DNA of 64,000 nucleotides from Melieria omissa (GCA_963971225.1 OZ020269.1:103712067-103776066), one strand, 5' to 3'. Shown: positions 18,482 to 30,791, counted from the stretch's first letter. Made by a program: numbers and translations. The notes: a model not told the origin generated them from the letters alone.

Positions 18482-21400
18482 TCCAAGAACCTTGGGTGCG
18501 GAGCACGGAGGTAAAAGGACTTCGGCTGAGCAACTACAACCTTTTCTACAAAAAGGGTGAAGGTAAGCCCAGGGCGTGTATAGTTGCCAAAAAACATCTC
18601 AACACCTATCTTTTACCCCATCACAGCACCAACGACACCACGGTGGTGGAGCTAGTTGCAGCGAGTGGCACCAACATCAAAATTGCCTCGGCCTACATGG
18701 CGCATGATAGGCCCGCGCCACCCGAAGAAGTCCGGAGGCTCATGAGCGGCGGTAACAACCGGAGTGTAGTGTTGATAGGCTCTGACGCCAATGCAAGACA
18801 CACTCTATGGGGCAGCAGCGAAATCAACGATCGGGGTGAGTCACTCTTTGATTTTATACTTAATACTAACCTGGTAGTGTGTAACAGGGGTAACACCCCA
18901 ACCTTCGTCTTCCCAAGCACTGACGGCTTCAGCGGTTGGGAGGAGGTCCTAGATGTTACACTACTAACTGACAATGAGCAAGTGAGGGTGGACAAATGGA
19001 GAGTGTCCAGCAAAAAATCCTTCTCGGATCACGCCTGGATACTCTTCAATTTGGAGGTTCAGGTCGAACCACCCCCGCCATATCGTAACCCTAGACGTAC
19101 CAACTGGAACCGATTCGCCGGCATGATCCGCAATAGGATAGGCGGAGTACGCCCTGCCAATATATCCTCAGTGGGGGACATTGACCACAGAATCGAGCAG
19201 TTGGAAAACGCGATGGTTTCCGCGTTCAAAACGTCTTGTCCAATCAAATATTCTAAGAAATCGTTCCCACCTTGGTGGAACGATGAACTATCCCGTCTGA
19301 GATCGGAGGTCCGGAGGTCATTCAACCTAAGCTATTCCACGGGTAACTGGCAAAATTACAAGAATAGCCTAAGGACGTATAAAAAGGCGATAAGGGACTC
19401 CAAAAACAAGGGTTGGAGGGATTTCTGTTCAGCCATAGAAACCACCAAAGATTCGGCCAGGCTAAGTAAGGTGTTGTCAAGGGACCACACCTGCCCCTCA
19501 TACATCAAGAAGCCGGATGGCTCCTGGACCGAGAGTACTGAGGAGGCCTTAGACCTGCTGTTAAATACGCACTTCCCAGGGTGCGAAAAGGAGGAACCAC
19601 TGATAAGGCATCAGATACTAAATCTGCCCCCAATCAGTGACAACAGCATTATAACTAGGGAAAATCTCGCATGGGCCATCAAAAGCTTTTCCCCTTATAA
19701 GTCCCCGGGCCCAGATGGCATCATTCCAATGATGCTACAGGTATCCCAAGACTCAGTTTTACCCTGGCTCGAGGTCATTTTTAAGGCCTGCCTAGCCTGG
19801 AACTACATTCCCATTAGTTGGAGGCGCGTTAAGGTCGTCTTTATTCCCAAGGTGGGGAAAAGAGGCCATGAATCGGCGAAGGACTTTCGGCCCATAAGTC
19901 TGACATCCTTCGTGCTCAAGACCCTTGAGCGACTCCTCGACGTCCATATACGTAAGGAGGTAGAGCATAAGTTGTCAGCAGCCCAACATGCATACCTGAA
20001 GGGAAAGTCAACGGAGACAGCCCTTCACGAAGTAGTACGAACAGTGGAAAGATCACTGGAGTACAAGCAATACACATTGGCGGCCTTCATGGACATAGAA
20101 GGTGCTTTTAACAACATAGAGATAAGCGCGATAGAGTCATCGCTGGTGAACCTTGGAGTCAACGTACATGTTCGCAGCTGGGCCACTGCAATGCTCCAAT
20201 CGAGGGTGGTGAGCGCAACGCTCGGAAACACCCACCTTACAAAATGGGTAACCAGGGGCACACCACAAGGGGGGGTATTATCGCCTCTCTTGTGGGTCTG
20301 TGCCATTGACAACATCCTAACAGAACTTAACCGGAGAGGAGTCAAAACGGTTGCGTATGCGGACGACGTGGTTTTAATGGCATCAGGAATGAGCCCTGAT
20401 GTGATTAGCGGAATCCTTCAGGGTAGTTTGGACGGGTTAAGTGCTTGGTGCACGGGACGTGGACTAAGCATTAACCCCAGTAAAACTGAACTGATGCTGT
20501 TTACCACCCGCACTAAGATACCAACTTTTAGACGACCTCATCTTGGGAACGTTACATTACCCCTCTCGTCCAGTGCCAGATACCTTGGGGTAATTCTGGA
20601 CCCCAAACTGAACTGGAGGCTAAATATAGAGCATAGAATAAACAAATCAGGATTTGCACTTTATTCTTGCAGGAGAATGATAGGAAGGAGGTGGGGCCTC
20701 CGACCAAGTCTAATGCTTTGGATGTTCAAGATGGTTGTGCGTCCAATACTATCATACGGAGCTCTTGTCTGGTGGAAAGCCCTCAGGAGGGAATATAACA
20801 TCACCAAACTCGGTAGATTACAAAGAACAGCTTGTGCCGGAACTACGGGAGCGATTAGATCCTGCCCTGGAGAGGCGCTTAACGTGCTGACGCACTTGCT
20901 TCCCGTTGATTTGCACATTATGAAAACCGCAACTCTTAGTGCTCTCAGGCTGAGAGAAACCGGTTGCTGGAGAGACAGACCGTATGGCCACGGCAGTCTA
21001 CTACTACAAGGGCAAAGGAGCCTGCCTACAACTACGGATTACGCTATTCCCACCATTGCTTTTGGGAAAAACTACGATATCCGTACCCCCTCCCGTCTAG
21101 AATGGAAGAGAGGGAACATCCTCAATAACCTGCATACCACGATTTACACGGATGGCTCCAAGATGGTATGCGGAGTAGGAGCAGGAGTCTTTTCGGAGCA
21201 CCTTAAACTAAATGTGTCTTTCCGTCTCCCCAATACAGCAAGCGTCTTCCAGGCGGAAGTGCTTGCTATTAGGGAAGCGTGTAGGATGGCACTGGCAGAC
21301 ACATCCTACAAAAGCCACATCACTATACTTTCCGACAGCCTATCTACGATCAAGGCACTGGGATCGCCGATTCTGTCGTCAAAACTAGTGCAGGAGTGTA

Positions 21401-22128
21401 GGAAGCTCCTCACAGAGCTGGCTCATAGGTTCAGAGTTACCCTGATATGGGTGCCAGGGCACAAGAACATTGAAGGGAACGAAAGAGCTGATGAGCTAGC
21501 TCGGAGAGGCTCCGCTCTTGATGAAAGCGAGGCGTTGACGGTTCACGCCCCACTGGGCTTCATCAAGAGCGAGGTCTCGAAGGACTTCTTCGCCAAAGCC
21601 GACACTAGATGGCAGAGGACGGAATCCTGTAAAACCAGCAGACTACTTTGGCCAACATACAACAAGAAAAAGACCGCGGAGCTCTTGAACAAGGGCCGCC
21701 GGGATGTGGCAAGACTAACGGCAGTTATCACTGGTCACTGGCCTATTGGCGAGCACGCGGCAAAAATGGGGATCCCATACAATACCAGCTGTCACAGCTG
21801 TGAAAACCAGGACGAGAAGGAAACCGTACACCACTTCCTCTGCGACTGCCCGGCGCTATCAAGAAGGAGATGGAAAACGCTGGGAAAACCGACATTCCAG
21901 AATTTCGAGGAGATAGCAAAGTGCAGTGTAAGCTCGCTACTCTCTTTCATTAACCTCTCGGACTGGATATAGAGGATATATATATATATATGGATATACA
22001 TAAACATACAGTCCAGAAGACACCGCACAGCATACCCTAGTGTACCTACCGGGAATAGTGGTAACAAAACGGCGCCAACGCGCTAATTGGATGATGGAAC
22101 ATCGCCACTTGAACCAACCAACCAACCC
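18482..22128 (+). mobile_element. Loa-like non-LTR retrotransposon, 5'-truncated in ORF2
   Basis: A 3.65-kb LINE copy with 9-bp target duplications. It starts inside the endonuclease domain of ORF2, so ORF1 and the first ~65 residues of ORF2 are absent. It ends in a 3' untranslated region of about 155 bp with a TA run (21977-21991) and a (CCAA)n-like tail at 22112-22127. It is related at protein level to the LINE at 7530-12358 but clearly a different family, with a different tail. Confidence 0.85.
18484..21972 (+). CDS. LINE ORF2, N-terminally truncated, otherwise open
   Basis: The frame enters at QEPW (18484) and runs 1162 codons without a stop; the first in-frame GTG is at 18496 and there is no native start. 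It contains the remainder of the APE endonuclease (GSDANARH, then SDH), and the RT with PGPDGIIP, DFRPISLTS, GTPQGGVLSPLLW and YADD at 20356-20367. It also contains the RNase H (YTDGSKM, LSDSLSTI, WVPGHKNIEGNERADE) and the C-terminal CHSC...HHFLCDC knuckle. It cannot make a full ORF2 protein because the endonuclease lacks its first strands. The long open frame implies a recent insertion. Confidence 0.85.
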   Translation, partial: QEPWVRSTEVKGLRLSNYNLFYKKGEGKPRACIVAKKHLNTYLLPHHSTNDTTVVELVAASGTNIKIASAYMAHDRPAPPEEVRRLMSGGNNRSVVLIGSDANARHTLWGSSEINDRGESLFDFILNTNLVVCNRGNTPTFVFPSTDGFSGWEEVLDVTLLTDNEQVRVDKWRVSSKKSFSDHAWILFNLEVQVEPPPPYRNPRRTNWNRFAGMIRNRIGGVRPANISSVGDIDHRIEQLENAMVSAFKTSCPIKYSKKSFPPWWNDELSRLRSEVRRSFNLSYSTGNWQNYKNSLRTYKKAIRDSKNKGWRDFCSAIETTKDSARLSKVLSRDHTCPSYIKKPDGSWTESTEEALDLLLNTHFPGCEKEEPLIRHQILNLPPISDNSIITRENLAWAIKSFSPYKSPGPDGIIPMMLQVSQDSVLPWLEVIFKACLAWNYIPISWRRVKVVFIPKVGKRGHESAKDFRPISLTSFVLKTLERLLDVHIRKEVEHKLSAAQHAYLKGKSTETALHEVVRTVERSLEYKQYTLAAFMDIEGAFNNIEISAIESSLVNLGVNVHVRSWATAMLQSRVVSATLGNTHLTKWVTRGTPQGGVLSPLLWVCAIDNILTELNRRGVKTVAYADDVVLMASGMSPDVISGILQGSLDGLSAWCTGRGLSINPSKTELMLFTTRTKIPTFRRPHLGNVTLPLSSSARYLGVILDPKLNWRLNIEHRINKSGFALYSCRRMIGRRWGLRPSLMLWMFKMVVRPILSYGALVWWKALRREYNITKLGRLQRTACAGTTGAIRSCPGEALNVLTHLLPVDLHIMKTATLSALRLRETGCWRDRPYGHGSLLLQGQRSLPTTTDYAIPTIAFGKNYDIRTPSRLEWKRGNILNNLHTTIYTDGSKMVCGVGAGVFSEHLKLNVSFRLPNTASVFQAEVLAIREACRMALADTSYKSHITILSDSLSTIKALGSPILSSKLVQECRKLLTELAHRFRVTLIWVPGHKNIEGNERADELARRGSALDESEALTVHAPLGFIKSEVSKDFFAKADTRWQRTESCKTSRLLWPTYNKKKTAELLNKGRRDVARLTAVITGHWPIGEHAAKMGIPYNTSCHSCENQDEKETVHHFLCDCPALSRRRWKTLGKPTFQNFEEIAKCSVSSLLSFINLSDWI

Positions 22129-22137
22129 ATACACTCG
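22129..22137 (+). repeat. Target-site duplication, right (LINE 2)
   Basis: ATACACTCG, identical to 18473-18481. Confidence 0.75.
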
Positions 22138-22609
22138 AAACTTAGAAGAACGAAATTCAAGGATGTGGTAGTGTACATATTAGTCTTTTAGATATATATT
22201 TTTCAAAATAAAACTATTGGGAATTTCCAAGGATATTCAAGGATAAAGTTTTAAAAGGACATTTTCAATACCTCTTCATCCTTTTGCACTAAAACATTAA
22301 ATTTTGTAATATTCTAAGGATTTTTCTCTTTCATTCGATACCCATATTGTTATTCTACAGTGCACTCAATTTTTAAAATAATTTTTTGAAATAAACATGT
22401 TCTTGAAATTTCAAAGTCATTTCAAACAAAATCCTGACGTCAGAGAGAAAAACCAAAAACCCAGTTTTACTACATCTGGCGCCTAGTTTTGCGAGTACAT
22501 AGATTTTTCGTGTGTAAAATGTGTTGTTGCACGGTGAAACACGGTAAAACATCTTAAGTTGACTTAAGCTATTCTGTTTTATATATGATTTGGACCATCA
22601 CTTAAATAG
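22138..22609. other. AT-rich non-coding DNA
   Basis: Nothing recognised. Confidence 0.5.
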
Positions 22610-22960
22610 TAAATTTAAGTGAAACTTTCGACTCAGCTGAATTTCAAAGTGGCCATACCAACTTGGAAGACAATGATTGTTCGTCCAAAAACTGCAATCA
22701 CTGACAATAACATCGCTCAAGTTCACTAAATGATGCAGGACAACTGTCAAATTAAAGTGAGAGAGATGGCAAAGGCTATGAATGTGTCCAAAGAAATTGT
22801 TTGCCACATATTCAATCAAGATTTATATAATATATAAAAAGTCTGTACGCGTGTTGGGTGCCGCGTTTGTTCTCATAAGACCAGAGATGTGTTCAAATAA
22901 ACATTTCTAATATTCTACTTAGACAGGTTAAAGAGATGTGAGCATTGCTGGGAGCAGTGT
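22610..22960 (+). pseudogene. Decayed mariner transposase, DNA-binding half
   Basis: Frame-shifted pieces read FQSGHTNLEDNDCSS, then MMQDNCQIKVREMAKAMNVS followed by KEIVCHIFNQDLY. This is the second helix-turn-helix part of mariner transposases (FKxGxxxxED..., REIAxxxxISxxxVxxILHxxL). Several stops and frame changes occur. No catalytic block and no TIRs were identified. This is an old fossil, clearly separate in sequence from the mariners at 27491 and 55157. Confidence 0.6.
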
Positions 22961-24158
22961 CTAGACATATGAAGAAAAATTAAAAAAAGTTTTAAGAAAA
23001 CAATTTCTAGGTAGGTAGGTAGGAAACTTTTCAGACCACCCTCGTCTGTTATTTGAAACAAAGTATGATTCAGAAACTGTTATTAAAAATTAACGCTGAC
23101 CCATTTAACCCATTTGGCCCATTTTCAACAAATTTTCGACCAAACTCTAACCAAATTCTGCTTACCAACTCGACTCAACTAGCACTGCCAACTGCTCACC
23201 AAACGGCACGCACGCCAACACAGTCAGCCCGCAACACCAAATTAATCAATCAATCACAATTTTTGTAGATATTCAGTTGCCTTATTTTATATATATATGT
23301 TTTTTTTTCTTTCTTCAAATCCCATTGCTATGTTTTTTCATATCATTTGAAATTTTTTTCACATTGCAACCATGACTTAGGGAACGTTTGCAACTTCTTG
23401 TTCATACACAGCTACTGCGCTGAACTTTGAGGTCAGCTACCTAAACACACACACACATATATATACACTGCTTCATATGGTTACCCATATGCATGCTTGT
23501 CTGCATTATGAGCCAACAAAACCTTTCAGTCTTTCACTAATTCCACTCAATGCACAGCGCTGCTGTCTGGTTCGCGTTTTTTCCTTTACAGTTTTGAATT
23601 TTTTCTTTTTTTGTATTTTTGACTTTCAATATGTTAATAATTGTAATTATCATTAGTAGCCGTTTCGGGCACCTACACGACCCCAATCGTTTGCTACCTA
23701 CCCGCCAATCTTTCGATTGCAATGTTTTCTCTGCGTCTGTATCTCGCTTTATAGAAAATTTAATAACACATTCATTTAAATGATATCGCTTGCGGCCACA
23801 TCGCATTATGTTGAATGGTTGTTGTTGTTGTGAGCAGTTTTTGAATTTCAATTTCATTGAAACACTGTGAACGGTAGGGAAATTATTGAATTTGGCATCT
23901 CACGCAGCGGCAACACATCACGCACCCTGTCATGTCGAGCACGCGCGCATTTCTTCTCATCTCCCTGGCAGCCAAATGGCTGCTGCCACAATGCTTTTGT
24001 TTGGCATTGTCTATAGGTAATTTGCGCTGTGTTGTGGGTTTTGGAAAGCTGAAGAATGTTTGATGTTTTTGAAAATTGCCTACTAGTTTTTTCTTTTGTC
24101 CAGAGGCAGTTGAGTTGGAAGCAATTTTTGACTGCGAGTTTGATTTTCAAATTTCGTA
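22961..24158. other. Non-coding DNA with short repeats
   Basis: Contains a (GTAG)n run near 23010-23030 and a CA/TA run at 23444-23465. No gene recognised. Confidence 0.5.
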
Positions 24159-24482
24159 CTTTATTTTATTTTATTTATTTTATTTTATTTTATTTTATTT
24201 TATTTTATTTTATTTTATTTTATTTTATTTTATTTTATTTTATTTTATTTTATTTTATTTTATTTAATTTTATTTAATTTTATTTTATTTTTTGTATTTT
24301 ATTTTATATTATATTATTTTATTTTATTCTTTTTTATTTTATTTTATTTTATTTTATTTTATTTTATTTTATTTTATTTTATTTTATTTTATTTTATTTA
24401 TATTTATTTTATTTTGTTTTATTTTATTTTATTTTATTTTATTTTATTTTATTTTATTTTATTTTATTTTATTTTATTTTAT
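24159..24482 (+). repeat. (TTTTA)n pentanucleotide array
   Basis: About 320 bp of near-perfect TTTTA units with a few variants. The array at 58004-58690 is the same motif on the opposite strand. Open frames through it (ILFYF repeats) are a trivial result of the motif lacking stops on this strand. Confidence 0.95.
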
Positions 24483-26669
24483 TATGAAAGAGTGAAATCA
24501 CCACATATGTAAAAATGTAAATTTTAAATTTATGAATAATAAAAGTAAGAAATAAATCTCATCATGCTTGCAACATATGTTGGGGACATATGCGAGCGAG
24601 CCTTCTTGGTTGCACTGTGTCTGCACTATGACGTGTAGTTGTGTAATCCTTGAGCCAGCAGAAAGCAATAAATCTAAACAAGCGTCGTCAGCTGGCACTA
24701 AGTGTTGCCAACGTGTGTACATATGTGTGTGTGTGTGTGTCCAAGCCGACCGGACACTGTTTACGTTTTAGGTTTTGCTAAGTGCACAGAAAGAGGAAAC
24801 GCCAACGCAGCGCTTGCTTCGGCTCGACTCACATGTAGGCAAATTGAGTTAATTTAAAATATTGCAGGGCATCCCTGCAATAAACGAAGAAATATTGAGG
24901 ACAACACAACCTAAGCATCGCTATGTGGGTCAATTTTTATGCATTTTCTTGTAATTTTTTGTCACTTGCTGCTTAAGTGTCTTTGGATGCTGCGCATAGA
25001 TCTGACACAAGATGCATAGAGCAGCCGTGCTATGATTTATGCGTCCTTTGGTGCATATTTTATGACAACTGACTTTATCAAAAAGCTCAGAGCAGCGTTA
25101 ATGGCAGTTGAAGTTCGAGCAACAGTCCAACCCCTCGCACTAATGCGACGACTAGGGCTGACAATGCTCGTCTAACCCCGTTTTGATGGCAAACTCTTGC
25201 TGCCGCCAGCGAGCAATGATTGCAATGTGTGTGTGTTTTTTTCAACTTTTTTCTTTTGTTTATCTGCCGTTTTCTGCTACATTTTTCCTCAACTTCATTT
25301 CACATGCATGCATTGGCATTTACCTGTATCCTGTACCGCTCGCTCCTCCCCCCCAACATGTGCGCTCTAGTATGCATGATTTCGTCCAAACCTGCGCAAA
25401 CAAATAAAACAACAAAAACAACAACAAAACAGCACTCTTATCTTTGATAATAAAAAATTCAGTAGGTGCTAGAATTTTGAGAAGTATTTTCTGCGCTTCC
25501 AGCACACACACACACACACACAGACAGCGCAATGTGTGTGTTTGCGCCTTGCAGCAACAGCAGCGTTCGTATGCAAAAAATGTTGTTGTAACTCACTTGT
25601 CGTTTGTCTGTTGCTGCGGCTCACTGTCACAGCTGCACACGCGCTCATACTCAACGTACGTGGGATAAGAAACCGTGTGTCTGTATGTGTGTGTGTGTTT
25701 GCACCGGCGGGGGACCGCTCTCGTATTTTTACACATCATAAAATTCTGTGTATGTTTGAATTTATGATGGTGTCATCGTTTTTTATTGTCGCTGAAAGCT
25801 TTCGTATTATTTCTGTGCCTGTTTTGCGTTTTATTTGCTCTTTGGCTGCCTTGTCGCAGTCACAAAATATGATGTGATGCGATGCGATGTCACATCACAC
25901 TCGCGCCGTCCATCACCTTTGTTGCGCAGCAGTGCGACAGTCAACGATTAATGAAGGTAATGGCACCATTTGGGAATTGTGCGACAAGTCTTTCGGCCCC
26001 CCCCAGCGTAGCGCGTCGTGACGAACAAAAGCCAACACACACACGTTTCTTGTTTCTGCTTCGTGTGTGTGTGTCTGTGTGTGTGTGGGTTTTGCTAATT
26101 TTGCTTGCTTTTCGAAAGCAAAATCAGGGTTGAATTAATATTCGGCAATTTGCACGCTGATTAAACGTGCCAGGTATGAAATGTTAACAAGCCCATAAAT
26201 TTTATGTTCTAAAAAATTCGATAAAGTAGGTTAATGTGCTGTGACATAAAAGCATATCAGTTACTTGCATTGATATGTGAATGTGTTTGTATTTATGTGT
26301 GTGTTTGTGAGTTTATTATGCTGTTTGAAAATAATCATGGCGAATAGGTGATGTGAACAAAATTATATAGCTGATTTTATGACATTTTAAAATCAGATAT
26401 ACTTATGTACGTGTGTAAGTATGCTCACATATACTCAGTGGTGCATACAGGATTTCATTTTGGGTTGGATTTTGTATACAACCTTTGGGCCCAATACCAA
26501 TTGAAACCAAATTTGTTACCGGAAATGTTTGTAATAAACAGATATTTAAGGGTTTGAAACCCCTTAAAACCACATATAGACATATATCCTTAATAAGGAC
26601 ATGCACACACACATACATATGAGAAGTATATGTAGGTATTCAAATTTTTTGTTCAAACAAGCTGAATGA
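24483..26669. other. Non-coding DNA with CA/GT microsatellites
   Basis: GT runs lie near 24724-24740, 25684-25702 and 26064-26090, and a CA run at 25503-25521. No exon-like frame with a recognisable domain was found. Confidence 0.5.
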
Positions 26670-27055
26670 TAGTTTTCCTTGTTAAGCAGATCGTAAAGGT
26701 GCTGATGCCTTTTCGCACTTTCTTCAGAGACTTGGAGAATAGCATGAAAAGAAAGACAGAGGCCACTTGGAGGATCTTAAATACCCACCGAACTTTAAAA
26801 GTAATGCAAAAATCATTTAACTATACCAACTTTGTGATTGGAATATCTTGTTCAGACTGCAAAACAGTCATATGCGTATAAACATGGGTTGGGTTTGAGG
26901 GACAGAGAAAGTTGCAGATTGTGCTCTGGAGACATTTGAACATGTCATCTGCTTCTGCTCCGCCATTTCAAGACAACGCTTGGCAATCTTAGGGGAACAC
27001 GAGTTCACCGGACTAGAGGAAGTGGCGGCGCTAGGCCTCGTATTCACAGTTGATT
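26670..27055 (+). pseudogene. LINE ORF2 C-terminal remnant
   Basis: The plus strand first reads ATWRILNTHRTLKVMQKSF, similar to the spacer between RNase H and the C-terminal knuckle. After a frame change it has CRLCSGD and, in the next frame, EHVICFCSAISRQRLAILGE ending at a TGA near 27055. CxxC...HxxxxC is thus preserved across a frameshift. Short and dead. Confidence 0.6.
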
Positions 27056-27490
27056 GATCAATACTACAACGTTTGCCTTGTGTTGATTAGTTTAATATTT
27101 TGACGTAGTAGAGTCTGAGCCTGTAGAGTTTATACGAAAAAACTGTAAGGAGTCAATACTCGAAAGCATGAGAAGCACTCTTTCTTGAGCATAAAGCTAA
27201 GCACAAAGTCCTGGTTTAAAATCACAAATCACAAACAAAACATTCCAGTCAACAAATAAATAATTCATATCCTTTTTTTACAAATAGATCAAAAATAAAT
27301 GTTATTTAAATTGTTGAGCCTTTTCTCTTTCATTTGATATGGCGATACGCAATATTCTAACGAGGTTAAGTATTTTTTTTATTTTGTATCCTCTTCAAAA
27401 TTTTGAAGTATTTTTAAAAGGACAAAGGATGTAGAAATGAAAAACTGAGTACGCAGTATTACTATGTGCGGTCTCTTGTTTCAGCGCATA
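27056..27490. other. AT-rich non-coding DNA
   Basis: Nothing recognised. It ends at the TA (27489-27490) flanking the mariner. Confidence 0.5.
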
Positions 27491-28767
27491 AGTTCGTGCC
27501 CGATTTTACTAGGTGACGTTTCAATCGTTCACGGTTGGTACTCATGACTGGAATGTATACTTGTTGTAATTCTTTGTAAAGGTGGCAAATCAAATTATTG
27601 AATTAATTGAATTGAATTAAGCGTCAAATCATTTTGATTTCTTTGAGTCTTCTTGTTGGAAAAGCGCATTGAAAATGTATAACGAAAATGAACATTGCCG
27701 TCATATTATGTTGTACGAGTTTCGGAAGGGAAAAACTGTTGGTGCCGCAACGAAAGCTATTCAAGCAGTTTATTTGGACCGTGCACCACCGCTTCGCACC
27801 GTGAAGAAATGGTTTTCTAAATTTCGAGTTGGTGATTTTAACCTCAAAGACCAAACTCGCGCTGGACGGCCTTCCGACCTTGACGACGACGTTATTCGCA
27901 CTCTTGTTGAGAACAATTCACGCATTTCAACGGAAGAACTGAACATCAACCAAGATCTGAACGTCAACAAATCAACTGCATTTCGTCATTTAAAAAAGGT
28001 TGTGTACACTTTGAAGCTCAATACTTGGGTGCCGCATCAGTTGAGTGAAAAAAATAAAGTGGACCGTGTAACAACAGCCATTTCTTTGCTTCGCCGTATC
28101 AAAAATGCGCCTTTTCTGGATTGGTTTGTGACAGGTGACGAGAAATGGATTCTGTATAACAATGTCCAACGAAAACGAACATGGAAACAGGCACACGAGA
28201 AGGCGGAACCGGTCTCCAAAGGTGGATTGCATCCGATGAAGGTGTTGCTGTGTGTTTCGTGGGATATCCGAGGAGTGATATATTTTGAGCTCTTGCCCGT
28301 TGGCGAAACGATTACCGCGAATAAGTATTGTCAGCAATTGGCCCAATGAAAGAAAGCAATTGAAGAAAAACATCCGATTTAGGCCAATCGCAAAGGAGTC
28401 CTCTTCCACCACGACAACGCAAGACCACATGTTGCAAAACCGACTCTGTCCAAACTGAAGCAGATGAACTGGGAAATCATGTCGCATCCTCCATATTCAC
28501 CAGACATCGCGCCTTCTGATTACCACTTATTCCGATCATTGCAGAACAATTTGAATGGAAAAAGATTTAAAACCGTGGACGACGTTAATAACCACCTTGA
28601 CCTCTTTTTTAACGAAAAAACGCGTGATTTTTATGAATCCGGCATCCGTAAGTTGGTTGATCGTTGGGAGTGGAATGCCGAACATGATGGCGTATACATA
28701 ATTGATTAATGAAGATTTTGTTTTGGAAAGTTTCAATTTGAGTTTTGACTTCAATCGGGCACGAACT
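27491..28767 (+). mobile_element. Near full-length mariner transposon
   Basis: The 1277-bp element is flanked by TA at 27489-27490 and 28768-28769. The ends are inverted repeats starting AGTTCGTGCCCGATT. The length and single transposase gene match the mariner family (about 1.3 kb). It lies immediately next to a LINE RNase H fragment on the minus strand (28775-29071). Confidence 0.85.
27675..28709 (+). pseudogene. Mariner transposase with two nonsense codons
   Basis: Starting at ATG 27675 (MYNENEHCRHIML), the frame gives the helix-turn-helix half. It has KWFSKFRVGDFNLKDQTRAG, then GRPSDLDDD and the linker WVPHQLS. The first catalytic motif is VTGDEKWILY, the second HHDNARPHVAKPTL, and the third YSPDIAPSDYHLF, so the DD34D-type triad is complete. 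An in-frame TGA at 28347-28349 and TAG at 28380-28382 fall between the first and second catalytic blocks. Total length is 344 codons, normal for the family. The N-terminal wording is closest to the mellifera-type subfamily as I remember it. It cannot make active enzyme unless the stops are read through. Confidence 0.85.
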
Positions 28768-28774
28768 TATGCAT

Positions 28775-29071
28775 TCATTCAATATTTAAAGCCGGTAAAA
28801 GCAGGCAGAACGTTGCGCTGTGTCCCATTGAGCTCCACGGCAATTTGGAAGGCAACAGTGATCCAATAAAATGGTAACCAGCTCGTTTTCTGGCTTGAAG
28901 AACAGGTTCTTGTGCGGCCCTCTTGTTGCCTACGTACTCATTATGACCAGGAACTCTCAGTAGATGGTCCCATGAGCGTATCAAGGTATGGGCAGCGGAT
29001 GGCATTTGCCCCTCAAGCTCACACTTTGTTTGAAAGTAGTAAAAGCTTTCTAAAGTCTCCTTCACTCTCAT
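28775..29071 (-). pseudogene. LINE RNase H fragment
   Basis: The minus strand reads LRVPGHNEYVGNKRA followed by GSLLPSKLPWSSMG. This corresponds to the WVPGHxxxxGNxxAD block and the segment after it in LINE RNase H. The tryptophan and aspartate of the motif are lost. About 90 codons are open, but no neighbouring LINE domain is recognisable. Confidence 0.6.
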
Positions 29072-30791
29072 TACTTAAAGTAACTATAATCAAATTTTAA
29101 ACTCCCAACCAATTTTTAAGCAACGAACAAAGACGATACTTAAGCGTTATAAACTGATTTACATGTCAGTACACTACGACTAACCTACATAAATAAACAC
29201 ATTCATACATTCCTGATACAAATATACACACCTAAATAACTCTCCCGCATAGCGCCCAAGGATTCACTCGCCACAACAAAAACAATTGTATGTCTGAAAG
29301 GCAACCAGCCGGGACGATGAACGACGGCGCATCTCAAGAGGTCGCTGAAGGCGCTGCTGAAAATGTGCAGCACGAGTCGTAACATATGCGATGGCGAACA
29401 TTTGCCACCTTAAGTCATGTGTGCGGGGAATGTTTACATTAAAATTATAGAAAATGTCAAAAGTCTGTGTAATGCGCACAATACGAACGAAGGCACGAGA
29501 CCGGCGGCATTGACAGCTTCACAGTGGTGAGAGGTAAGTAGTGGTCTACAAGTACATACATATGTGTGCGTGACATGTGTGTGTGTGTAAGTAAAGGTAG
29601 CAAGTAAATACAAATGCCACAACAACACTTGGCAAATAGTACGCAATGCGGAAGAAAATCCTTACGAAAATAAACATGAAGCAAAAGTGAAGGAAATGAA
29701 AGGCAATGAAAAAAAATGGCAGCCATCTAGGAAACGGCGCACAACTGCAACAACAACAATAGCAGTTACAACAAGAGCGACATAAAGCTTAAGTCAAAGG
29801 GTTCAAAAGTTTAACAAAGGAAGTTGCAAGGTAAAATTATGTGTGGCGTCTGTATTTATGCGGCTGCCATGCTGTTGGGTGTATGTGTGTGTATAACACA
29901 CACACGCACACATACTAGAACCCACAACTTGTGTAGGTGCGCACAAGTGCATGTGACGTTGTATTGGTATGTGTGAATGTGTGCTTGTGCGTATGACACG
30001 TTGACATGCAAGGACTTTATGTGATTTATAACGTTTTATTGTTGGCCATTTTCAACTCTTGAGTTAATGTGTTGCCATATTTTACAGTTTTAGTGGTGTT
30101 GCGCTCGTGCCGTTTTGTGATTTAGGGTTAGTATGAAATTTATATGCATACAAACATACCCATAGATATATATATATAGAACTATATATAGTTGATTGCA
30201 AACAATATGGTTAAGGTAAATATGAAAATTTCTAGGTTTTAGTTTTAATGTTGTCTGTTTATTTTTCAATCAGAAAATCGAGCATATATTGAAGGAACCG
30301 TTAAGCTATAACATTGAATATCTGTGAAACCTATCCGTAAAATTTAAAAAGTGTTTTTATTGAAGTTGTTGACGATTAAAACGTAATAAATTCTTCAATT
30401 CTAGCAACGTTATTGTCAACTTTTCTTACTTTAGTTTACCATTTCATGATGAATAAACTAATTCCAGAAGAAAGCTTGCAAATTCATATACCGAATACTG
30501 TGGTTCAGTTAAAAGAATTGCTCTATCTCTCTTGGCTAATGACTTCTGAAAAAGCCTTTACTTATTTATTTATTTATTTGGAGAACTCTGAGCAACGAAG
30601 GGTCCTGGCTGGAATATTAAGGAAAATCTCTCTCGAGGAGTGCGGGACAGTCAACAACCCCACGAAGTACATCAAAGACGAAAGCCACAGACAGGATTGT
30701 TAGAACTAACTCCTCATGTATCGCACAGGACCAATCTAGTCTATGTATGTCTCTAGTCGTTTGCGGCTGGGGCGCTGCCTCTTCTGCCTAT
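29072..30791. other. Non-coding DNA with CA/GT runs
   Basis: CA/GT runs lie at 29575-29590 and 29880-29915, and a (TTTA)n run at 30561-30582. A 96-codon frame at 30413-30703 shows no domain I recognise and includes the TTTA run. Confidence 0.5.

Noticed and set aside
24056..24495. Open frames of 63-73 codons through the TTTTA array
   Set aside because: The motif has no stop codon on that strand; the peptide is a five-residue repeat.
26436..26460. hAT-like end CAGTGGTGCATACAGG
   Set aside because: No matching inverted end or 8-bp duplication was found downstream.
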